Part shown: positions 1 to 6,187 of the stretch, piece by piece
How the letters are laid out: every line of letters starts with the position of its first letter
Numbering within the stretch: position 1 is the stretch's first letter
IMG/VR virus record: IMGVR_UViG_3300044984_002141
Span: 1 to 55,390 of that record
DNA: 55,390 nt
Reading direction: 5' to 3' (one strand)
From: a virus
Translations under genes and position numbers: made by a program
Notes under the pieces: model-generated
The model's database searches: none
The model's input: the letters and a program-made list of their open reading frames with translations, nothing else
What the model was told of the DNA's origin: nothing

Positions 1-2
1 TG

Positions 3-1040
3 AGCTTTATCATATCGTACTTACGTAGAGTATCACCTATAATGAATCAACCAAATCCTGGACCATATAATTTTTGGTTTGAAGGTAATGGTATGTCGTT
101 TGATGATTCATTTGCATCGTATAATTTATCTACAGAAGTGGATAACATTAATATCATCGATAACATAACAGTATATCATTTATATAACGCAAATAGAACG
201 ATGGATGTACATAAATTCATTAACCCAAAGATTGAGTCAGCTGAATTTGGTACGTTTGATATGAGCGATCCAGATGGATGTGAAATAACGCTAAACATAG
301 TTTACGATAGCTATTATCCACAGTTTGGTGTTATACCTGATGTACCAGCACCAGAACTTAATATTACTCAGTTAACAGCATCAACTATTGTTGAAGATAT
401 TAAGGTGAATGGCGCCAAAGATCTTAGTAATTTAACTAATAGTAGTAGCGGTACTTATAGCTACCAAACAGATGTAACTTATATTGATCCACTAAACAGT
501 TACGAAGGTTATCCCACAGTACAAGAGCAGCAAAAGCAGACTGGGCTAGATGGGTCGGATACAAACCTAGACGGTGTAGGGGATGATACGGTTGTAAGAG
601 ATACTGTTGTGAGTGATTATAACACTGAGCAGAATCAACCACTAGAACGTACAAATGCAGATACACCCGATGTGCAAGTATCATTCGATAAAATAGCGAG
701 TGATTATGTTGATACGAACCCAGCGCAGTTAACAGATATTGAAGCTACTACCTTATCTCAAGGTTTAGTAGATAATAATATCGATACTTCGTCTGCACTT
801 GGTGAGACAGCGGTTAGAGTAATAGCTAATAGCATTACACCTAATGATGAAACAATTGCTAATAAATTGTCAGTTGCATATTTTCCACCTGATCCAAATG
901 AAGTAGCTATGGTTGATCAAATGTTAGGTAAAACGTTTGTTCCACCAGCACAAGATCAAGTAGATATGGTAAATCAAATGATCGCTGATTATAAGGCAAG
1001 TTCCGGTATAGATATGTTGGACTTCAATGGGTCGTTTTAA
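3..1040 (+). CDS. Tail-tube-like (gp19/gp54-type?) protein with long acidic C-terminal extension, 5' end cut off
   Basis: The reading frame is open to the left edge with no stop, so the gene starts outside the window; the first internal ATG is at 42. The N-terminal 110 or so residues read like the end of a T4-type tail tube or tube-initiator domain (FINPKIESAEF followed by EITLNIVYDSYY, the strand pattern that closes such domains). This fits a position just before the gp4-like gene. The remaining 220 residues are acidic, Asn/Thr/Asp-rich and of low complexity. Near the end is a degenerate duplicated motif (PPDPNEVAMVDQML and PPAQDQVDMVNQMI). The last codons overlap the next gene by 14 bases. 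The tube assignment is an inference from short motifs; another baseplate or tail-completion role is possible. Confidence 0.4.
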   Translation, partial: SFIISYLRRVSPIMNQPNPGPYNFWFEGNGMSFDDSFASYNLSTEVDNINIIDNITVYHLYNANRTMDVHKFINPKIESAEFGTFDMSDPDGCEITLNIVYDSYYPQFGVIPDVPAPELNITQLTASTIVEDIKVNGAKDLSNLTNSSSGTYSYQTDVTYIDPLNSYEGYPTVQEQQKQTGLDGSDTNLDGVGDDTVVRDTVVSDYNTEQNQPLERTNADTPDVQVSFDKIASDYVDTNPAQLTDIEATTLSQGLVDNNIDTSSALGETAVRVIANSITPNDETIANKLSVAYFPPDPNEVAMVDQMLGKTFVPPAQDQVDMVNQMIADYKASSGIDMLDFNGSF

Positions 1041-1461
1041 ACAGGGGTTGTATAATCCCAAAAATCCTGATAAGTATATCGGAGATATTAAAAAAATCCG
1101 ATATATGTCATCATGGGAATTATCAATGCATTCATTTCTTGATAATAACTTAAAAATTATTAGGTGGAGCTCTGAAACTATTGCTGTACCATATGTAAAA
1201 CCAACTGATAATAAAATTCATCGATACTTTCCTGATTATTATGTGGAATATATTGATAAAAATAATAAAATGCGCAGACTTATTATTGAAGTTAAGCCGC
1301 ATAAGCAAACAAAAGTGTCGAGAGCACGCAACACTAAGAATAAAGTTTATGATGATATTCAATTAGCTGTTAATTTAGCTAAATGGAAAGCATGTACGGA
1401 GTTCTGTAATCATAATGGACTAGAATTTCAGATTATAACTGAAAAACAAATGTTCACTTAG
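1027..1461 (+). CDS. 4: Head completion protein, T4 gp4 family
   Basis: A 144-residue protein that closely follows the T4 gp4 head-completion family, which acts late in head maturation after DNA packaging and has a nuclease-like fold. The family signature is visible in order: NPDKYIGDIKKIRYMSSWEL near residues 13-32, WSSETIAVPYV near 47-57, HRYFPDYYVEY, then LIIEVKPHKQTK. The PD...E-x-K arrangement (PDYYVEY and IEVKP) resembles a PD-(D/E)xK nuclease core. The C-terminal AKWKACTEFC...FQIITEKQMF is also typical. The length matches the family (about 150 residues). It overlaps the preceding gene by 14 bases and lies just upstream of the terminase genes. Confidence 0.93.
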   Translation: MGRFKQGLYNPKNPDKYIGDIKKIRYMSSWELSMHSFLDNNLKIIRWSSETIAVPYVKPTDNKIHRYFPDYYVEYIDKNNKMRRLIIEVKPHKQTKVSRARNTKNKVYDDIQLAVNLAKWKACTEFCNHNGLEFQIITEKQMFT

Positions 1462-1472
1462 ATGTACATTCA

Positions 1473-1480
1473 TCTAAATA
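1473..1480 (+). promoter_or_regulatory. Late-promoter-like site (TCTAAATA)
   Basis: Matches 7 of 8 bases of the T4 late promoter TATAAATA and ends 25 bases before the small terminase start. It lies in the only gap between the gp4-like gene and the terminase genes. Assignment is by similarity and position only. Confidence 0.4.
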
Positions 1481-1504
1481 ATATTTTTTACAATAAGAAA
1501 TATT

Positions 1505-1924
1505 ATGTCTGGATCACTTAAGACTCACCCGTTTGAAAACATATTTGATATTGAATCAGGTACTACTTTGATTGAAACTCAAGCACTTGAAGTTATAAAC
1601 TCCACTACGTTTGATTTATACGATGAAAAAGATAAGGAAATTGAAGAACAGTATCAAACTGTGTATAATGCAGCATTTAACGCATTCTTATCTCAAGCAA
1701 ACGCTATGGATAGAGGAGCTGATCCTCGATATACACACTCAAATATGGAGGTTGCCAATCAATTCTTAGCGACCGCATTGCAAGCAGTTAAAGAAAAAGC
1801 CGATCTCAAGTACAAGAAAGAAAAAAACCAATCATCTAGTACAAAAAACATTACTAATAATAATCTTATCATTGATCGTAATGAATTACTAAAGCACTTA
1901 GGTGGGTTCACCCCGATAGAATAG
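1505..1924 (+). CDS. 16: Terminase small subunit, T4 gp16 family
   Basis: A 139-residue protein with the gp16-type central helical pair. DLYDEKDKEIEEQYQTVYNAAFNAF (residues 38-62) is followed by a second helix ending in EVANQFLATALQAVKEKADLK. In T4 this subunit forms the ring that regulates the large terminase motor and recognises DNA for packaging. The last 35 residues are Asn/Ser-rich, then a short helix (RNELLKHLGGFTP) that may contact the large subunit. It sits immediately before the large terminase gene, as in T4. The gap between the two contains a hairpin over the large-subunit ribosome binding site. Confidence 0.88.
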   Translation: MSGSLKTHPFENIFDIESGTTLIETQALEVINSTTFDLYDEKDKEIEEQYQTVYNAAFNAFLSQANAMDRGADPRYTHSNMEVANQFLATALQAVKEKADLKYKKEKNQSSSTKNITNNNLIIDRNELLKHLGGFTPIE

Positions 1925-1934
1925 TGAATATATA

Positions 1935-1960
1935 CTTGTTTTTATTATTAAAAACAAGGA
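1935..1960 (+). promoter_or_regulatory. Hairpin overlapping the terL ribosome binding site
   Basis: A perfect 9-base inverted repeat (CTTGTTTTT at 1935-1943 and AAAAACAAG at 1950-1958) with a 6-base loop. The AAG of the AAGGA Shine-Dalgarno sequence (1956-1960) is the 3' end of the stem, and the ATG follows at 1967. If folded, the hairpin would partly hide the ribosome binding site of the first large-terminase fragment. The stem is AT-rich, so its strength is uncertain. Confidence 0.45.
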
Positions 1961-1966
1961 TATAGT

Positions 1967-2566
1967 ATGTCTAGGAACGAGTACTTAAAAAAGCCTGGAG
2001 AGCTGGTTGAATACACCACTGACATGGTACGTGAGTTACAGAAGTGTAGTGTAGACCCAGTTTATTTCATTGAAAATTACATAAAAATCACTCATCCGAC
2101 AAAAGGACTGGTGCCATTTATATTATACGATTTTCAACGTGTAATGGTAAAAACATTTCATGAAAATCGATTTTCAATAGCGTGTGCGAGCCGACAAGTA
2201 GGTAAATCACAAACCTCATGTGCATTTATCTTATGGTATGTGTCATTTCACTCACATAAAAACGTATTAATAGCATCAAATAAAGCTAGTGGTGCAAAAG
2301 AGATGTTAACTCGTATATCAGAGATGTACGAGAATCTACCAAAATTTTTAAAACCGGGTATTGATCCATCGAACTGGAACAAACTATCCATATCATTTGA
2401 CAATAACAGTAAAATTATATCAGAAGCAACTACATTAAATAGTGGTCGGGGTATGTCTATATCATTACTATTCTGCTTAGGTGGTGAAACTAATGTAACT
2501 GTACGTAATAAGCGTACTGGTGAGGTTAGTGTTGTTAGTTTAGAACAGCTGTATGGAGGATTATAG
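1967..2566 (+). CDS. 17: Terminase large subunit fragment 1 (ATPase N-terminal part) fused to split-intein N-half
   Basis: First of three genes that together encode the T4 gp17-type packaging motor. Residues 1-169 are the start of the ATPase domain: an adenine-binding/Q region (LYDFQRVMVK), Walker A SRQVGKS at 75-81, and the coupling region up to RGMSISLLF, which is the hydrophobic strand of Walker B. Cys170 starts a 30-residue intein N-half, CLGGETNVTV through LEQLYGGL, then a stop. The terminase sequence resumes at the exact next residue in the gene starting at 3437. Alone this polypeptide lacks the catalytic acidic pair, so it should be inactive until trans-spliced. AAGGA precedes the ATG by 6 bases. 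Confidence 0.92.
   Translation: MSRNEYLKKPGELVEYTTDMVRELQKCSVDPVYFIENYIKITHPTKGLVPFILYDFQRVMVKTFHENRFSIACASRQVGKSQTSCAFILWYVSFHSHKNVLIASNKASGAKEMLTRISEMYENLPKFLKPGIDPSNWNKLSISFDNNSKIISEATTLNSGRGMSISLLFCLGGETNVTVRNKRTGEVSVVSLEQLYGGL
2474..2563 (+). other. Split intein 1, N-half (30 residues)
   Basis: Begins with the nucleophile Cys (codon 2474-2476) in block A context CLGGETNVTV and runs to the stop at 2564. At 30 residues it is much shorter than the usual 100-residue N-half, matching the atypical split class known from AceL-TerL and VidaL inteins. Its partner is the 109-residue C-half at 3437-3763; together they are about 139 residues, a mini-intein size. Trans-splicing activity is inferred. 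Confidence 0.88.
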
Positions 2567-2568
2567 TA

Positions 2569-3444
2569 ATGTTTGAATGTATAGACAACAAATATAAAGT
2601 GTGGTATTTTGCACTAATACAAAAACGGATATTATCTCCGTGCACTGATAGCCACACAGAATCGCACCATATACAACCCAGAGCGCTAGGTGGAACAAAC
2701 TTACCCAACAACTTAGTACAGCTAAGTGTACGAGAACATATTGTTTGTCATCAAATGTTAGTAAAATTTTTAAAGCACCCGTTAGCAAAACAAAAAATGC
2801 TACTAGCGTTGCATTTCTTATGTCATGGGAGGCACAAGGTTGATGAACGCAAAACTATAATGAATAAATTTTCAAGTAGATTGTTAGCAGAGCTACGTAA
2901 AAATTTACATGAGCCTAAATCTGTAGAGACTCGTGAGCGTATGTCCATTGCACGCACTGGTATCAAGCGAAAATATGAGCACTACATGAAGGTTAACACA
3001 GATCCTGAAAAGATTCGCAAAACTGCGGAGTTTCACAGAGGTAGAAAGCGTAGTGCTCAAACAAAATATAAACAAAGTGTACGTAAAAAAGAGTTCTTAT
3101 CGGTGAATAACCCGTTCAATAAAGGTAAGAAACAGTACTATGATCCAACTAATAGTTTGAACACTGGTGTATATTTTTCAGGTAGTGAGCCAGCCGGGTG
3201 GATATTAGGTAATCAAAAAGCACGAGGTACTAAAACTTGCTATAGTTTAGAAACAGGTGAAGTTAAACGATTTGCGGTGGATAGCATACCAGCTGGGTGG
3301 TTCATCGGGCACCCTAATAATAAGGGGTATGAGATGTATATTAATATACATTCAAATCAACATAAACGGATAAAACCCACTGCGATACCATTATGTGGTG
3401 AATGGGTTCACTGGACTAAATTTAACGAGGTGCGCCATGCGTAG
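2569..3444 (+). CDS. HNH homing-type endonuclease between the halves of intein 1
   Basis: A 291-residue free-standing HNH nuclease. The catalytic motif is clear: SHHIQPRALGG at residues 32-42, Asn-Asn-Leu-Val at 47-50, and Arg-Glu-His at 55-57. Behind it are basic NUMOD3-like DNA-binding modules (RERMSIARTGIKRKY, then GRKRSAQTKYKQSVRKK) and two PAGW(I/F)-containing C-terminal segments (EPAGWILG, IPAGWFIG). The gene starts 2 bases after the stop of terminase fragment 1. Its GGAGG (2555-2559) lies inside the intein N-half coding sequence. Its last 8 bases overlap the start of fragment 2. It probably promotes homing of the split intein into terminase genes that lack it, by cutting the uninterrupted site; this role is inferred from position. 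Confidence 0.88.
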   Translation: MFECIDNKYKVWYFALIQKRILSPCTDSHTESHHIQPRALGGTNLPNNLVQLSVREHIVCHQMLVKFLKHPLAKQKMLLALHFLCHGRHKVDERKTIMNKFSSRLLAELRKNLHEPKSVETRERMSIARTGIKRKYEHYMKVNTDPEKIRKTAEFHRGRKRSAQTKYKQSVRKKEFLSVNNPFNKGKKQYYDPTNSLNTGVYFSGSEPAGWILGNQKARGTKTCYSLETGEVKRFAVDSIPAGWFIGHPNNKGYEMYINIHSNQHKRIKPTAIPLCGEWVHWTKFNEVRHA

Positions 3445-3763
3445 TAATACAGAATATGAAATTTTATCACCAGATGGTCATTTTTATGATTTTAAAGGTG
3501 TAATTCAATCAACTAAAACCCTACATCAAATTAAGATACAAGATGGTGATGATATATGGGCGTCAGATAATCATATATTCTTTGTAAATGGTATTGCTAC
3601 TAAAGTGAGTAATTTGAGTGATTATGGATTCATTGATTCTATTGATGGTCCAATCGCGTATCAAAAAACATTCAATTATAACATCACTTATGCATATGAT
3701 GTAGTTGAATGTCAAGAAGAAGATCATTTATATACAATTAATAGTAGCATTATAACCCATAAC
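3437..3763 (+). other. Split intein 1, C-half (109 residues)
   Basis: Ends with THN followed by Cys+1 (TGT, 3764-3766), the standard C-terminal splice junction. Block B is visible as SDNH at residues 43-46, with Ser for the usual Thr of TxxH. Block F is visible in YAYDVVE...HLYTINSSIITHN. There is no endonuclease domain. All residues needed for splicing appear to be present when paired with the N-half at 2474-2563. Confidence 0.9.
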
Positions 3764-4129
3764 TGTGATGAGTTTGCATTTGTCGCCAATAATATTAGTG
3801 AGCATTTTTGGACTTCAATAAGTCCTACACTATCAACCGGTGGTAATTGTATTATCGCAAGCACACCTAATGGTGATGATAACTTGTATGCTGAGTTATG
3901 GCGTGGTGCTGAAAGTGGAGCTAATGGGTTTACACCTATATTTGTTAAATGGGATACAGTTCCTGGGCGAGATGAGCGATTTAGAGAGCAAGAAATTGCA
4001 AAGATTGGTCTCACAAAATTTCAACAAGAATATGAATGTCTGCGAGGTGATACATTAGTTACAATTTTAGATTCGTTCAACACAGAACGCACATTAACGC
4101 TTAAGGAATTATATGATGAATTTGAGTAA
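3437..4129 (+). CDS. 17: Terminase large subunit fragment 2: intein 1 C-half, middle extein, intein 2 N-half
   Basis: A 230-residue polypeptide with three parts. Residues 1-109 are the intein 1 C-half. Residues 110-200 are terminase: CDEFAFV carrying the Walker B/catalytic Asp-Glu at 111-112, and the coupling motif STPNG near 142-146, ending at TKFQQEYE. Residues 201-230 are the intein 2 N-half. I chose the ATG at 3437 because GAGGTG (3427-3432) precedes it by 4 bases and it overlaps the stop of the HNH gene, suggesting coupled translation. A longer open frame from 3395 has no such signal. The order C-half, extein, N-half is the layout used in artificial protein circularisation. The fragment has the ATPase catalytic acids but no Walker A. 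Confidence 0.92.
   Translation: MRSNTEYEILSPDGHFYDFKGVIQSTKTLHQIKIQDGDDIWASDNHIFFVNGIATKVSNLSDYGFIDSIDGPIAYQKTFNYNITYAYDVVECQEEDHLYTINSSIITHNCDEFAFVANNISEHFWTSISPTLSTGGNCIIASTPNGDDNLYAELWRGAESGANGFTPIFVKWDTVPGRDERFREQEIAKIGLTKFQQEYECLRGDTLVTILDSFNTERTLTLKELYDEFE
4037..4126 (+). other. Split intein 2, N-half (30 residues)
   Basis: Cys at codon 4037-4039 begins block A (CLRGDTLVTI) directly after the terminase motif FQQEYE. It runs for 30 residues to the stop at 4127. It has the same length as the intein 1 N-half and a similar block A, so the two inteins are related. Its partner is the C-half at 5020-5349. Confidence 0.88.
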
Positions 4130-5033
4130 TATTTCTAATCTATTAGCTCAAAAATATGTTATTTCTCCATTAGATGGCAACCAGTATTGTAGAGCAAACG
4201 GATACTTTAAGCGTCACTTACACGACAACGGATTTAATTCATACCATGAGTTTTTTAGATCTATGTATCCAACACTAATACAGCATTGTAAATTTTGTGG
4301 TGTTGAGTGTTCATTTAATAATACAACTATGCAATATAAAATTACATGTGGCGACAGAAAGTGTCAAGGTAAGTTAACATCAGAAATTCTTGCAAGTAGG
4401 GATGATAATTATTGGCCTACAGTGCTATCTCGCAGGTATGAAACGATTAGTAGTCAACCTATTGAATATAAACGTAAAATAATAGAAAAACGTGTGGCTG
4501 AGTGTATTGCGCGGGGTTCTTATCAAAAAGCAGTTGCGGTACGTGAGCAAACATGTTTATTGCGTTACGGTGATAGTAAGTATAATAATAGCACTCAAAT
4601 ATCTAAATCAAAATTAAATTGGACTCCAGAGCGTAAAGCACTATACCATGAACGGTTTTTACAAACCACAGGAGGTAAAAAGCTATACGAGTTTCACACC
4701 ACTGAAACCTGGTATAATAGGTCTATTCGATTACACGAGAGAGGATTAGCGGTTCATCCAGATGAGAGATCAGCCTTACGGTTATATCGGCTTGCAGTTC
4801 AAAGATTAACTGAACAAAATTATAAACAGCATAAGCATATTATTAATCCAAATAATTATACACGAGCAACTAAAAAAGATTGTGAATTAGCATATCACTT
4901 AGATCATATTATACCGATCGTATACGGGTTTGCGCACAATATACCGGTTGATACTATTGCATCGGTTGACAATCTACAGATGTTACACTATAAAGAAAAT
5001 ATTTCAAAAGGAGCTAAGTATGTCAGCATTTAG
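4113..5033 (+). CDS. HNH homing-type endonuclease between the halves of intein 2
   Basis: A 306-residue nuclease of a different type from the one in intein 1. The HNH core is at the C-terminus: HLDHIIP at 262-268, DNLQML at 286-291, and N296 with SKG at 298-300. Near the N-terminus there is a Cys cluster (C59, C62, C66, C79, C84) that could bind zinc. The centre contains TCLLRYGDSKYNNSTQISKSK-like sequence, resembling the LRYG-x-x-N modules of phage homing enzymes. AAGGA at 4103-4107 precedes the ATG by 5 bases, inside the intein N-half. The gene overlaps fragment 2 by 17 bases and fragment 3 by 14 bases. It probably mobilises intein 2. Confidence 0.85.
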   Translation: MMNLSNISNLLAQKYVISPLDGNQYCRANGYFKRHLHDNGFNSYHEFFRSMYPTLIQHCKFCGVECSFNNTTMQYKITCGDRKCQGKLTSEILASRDDNYWPTVLSRRYETISSQPIEYKRKIIEKRVAECIARGSYQKAVAVREQTCLLRYGDSKYNNSTQISKSKLNWTPERKALYHERFLQTTGGKKLYEFHTTETWYNRSIRLHERGLAVHPDERSALRLYRLAVQRLTEQNYKQHKHIINPNNYTRATKKDCELAYHLDHIIPIVYGFAHNIPVDTIASVDNLQMLHYKENISKGAKYVSI

Positions 5034-5349
5034 AGCTAATAATAAAGGGTATCAAATTAAAACACCATATGGATATGAGCCTTTTGCTGGTATATCAATG
5101 AATGGTGTTAAACCAGTTATAAAATTATCGTTATCTAACGGTAAAACAATCACTGGTACCGAAAACCATATCTTATTCACCTCAGATAAATTAGAACGAT
5201 GTATAGGTAATATTAAAATTGATGATGTGCTTGATGGGATAGTACACACGACTGTTACCGGTGTTGTCGCTGATGGAAGTGCTGAAGTCTTTGATGTAAT
5301 TGAAGTACCATCTCATACATTTTATGCAAACAGTGTTGTTAGCCACAAC
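5020..5349 (+). other. Split intein 2, C-half (110 residues)
   Basis: Ends VVSHN before Cys+1 (5350-5352). Block B is TENH (TxxH) at residues 47-50, and block F is EVFDVIEVPSHTFYANSVVSHN. No endonuclease domain is present. With its 30-residue N-half it would form an intein of about 140 residues. Confidence 0.9.
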
Positions 5350-6138
5350 TGTCATTTTATTAGTAATGACCCGTTATTGTTTAGTTCTATCGGGCTTAGT
5401 AATTATTTTGTTACAGAGATGCCTGCACCTGATGCTAGGGGGATTGTATTCTTTGAACCAATTGAATACGGTAAAACATATTTAATAGCTATGGATCCAG
5501 CAACAGGCACTGGAAGTGATTACACTGTTATAGTAATGTATAGTTTTCCAGATATGGTGCAAATTGCAGAATATCGAGCAAACACTGTTTCATCACCTGC
5601 GGTGTATCATGTACTCAAATATCTACTTAAACTACTTGAAAAATCTAGAGCTGCTAACGCTTATTGGAGTCTAGAAAATAATGGTGTCGGTGAAGGTATC
5701 ATTAGCATGTATGAATCTGATGAAAATCCTGCTGAATTTGGTGAACTTGTATCTGAAGCTGGTAGACGTAGAATAGGCTTTACAACTGGTAAAAATAAAG
5801 CTAAGCATTGTATGACTTTTAAGAATTTATTTGAAGCCGGTAAGATTATTGTGCGTTCACGTAATACTATCTCAGAAATGAAGAATTATATACGTAAAAA
5901 TGGATCATATGCAGCTAGAGTAGGTAGTACAGACGATACAATTTCAGCACACTTAATTTTAATTAGAATATTAGAAGAGATTACATCATACGAAGATCAA
6001 GCGTATGATATCATGTATAAAGATGAATTCTTAAACGAATTTGATAATAATGAAGAGCAATGGGAAGAACCAGCTCCTATCGTGACTAGTAATGATTTTA
6101 ACGAAGCGGATATGTTCAAGCACCTAGAAATGTGGTAA
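5020..6138 (+). CDS. 17: Terminase large subunit fragment 3: intein 2 C-half fused to nuclease domain
   Basis: A 372-residue polypeptide. Residues 1-110 are the intein 2 C-half. From Cys111 (CHFISNDPLLF) it is the terminase C-terminal part. The RNase H-like nuclease motifs are visible: AMDPATGTGSDYTVI with Asp159 and Asp167, ENNGVGEG with Glu219, and STDDTISAHL with Asp305-306. I chose the start at 5020 because AGGAG (5009-5013) precedes it by 6 bases; the open frame extends back to 4930 without a signal. The three exteins (169, 91 and 262 residues) sum to about 522 residues, somewhat shorter than T4 gp17 (610). Residue-by-residue continuity at both junctions matches gp17. Confidence 0.93.
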   Translation: MSAFRANNKGYQIKTPYGYEPFAGISMNGVKPVIKLSLSNGKTITGTENHILFTSDKLERCIGNIKIDDVLDGIVHTTVTGVVADGSAEVFDVIEVPSHTFYANSVVSHNCHFISNDPLLFSSIGLSNYFVTEMPAPDARGIVFFEPIEYGKTYLIAMDPATGTGSDYTVIVMYSFPDMVQIAEYRANTVSSPAVYHVLKYLLKLLEKSRAANAYWSLENNGVGEGIISMYESDENPAEFGELVSEAGRRRIGFTTGKNKAKHCMTFKNLFEAGKIIVRSRNTISEMKNYIRKNGSYAARVGSTDDTISAHLILIRILEEITSYEDQAYDIMYKDEFLNEFDNNEEQWEEPAPIVTSNDFNEADMFKHLEMW

Positions 6139-6187
6139 TTTGAGGAAAAATCATGTATAATTGAATAGTATAAACTAGGAGATTACC

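Noticed and set aside
2464-5352. Terminase breaks as sequencing errors or simple frameshifts
   Set aside because: Both breaks have intein N- and C-terminal signatures, full-length HNH genes between them, and a separate ribosome site for each piece. A random frameshift would not give this.
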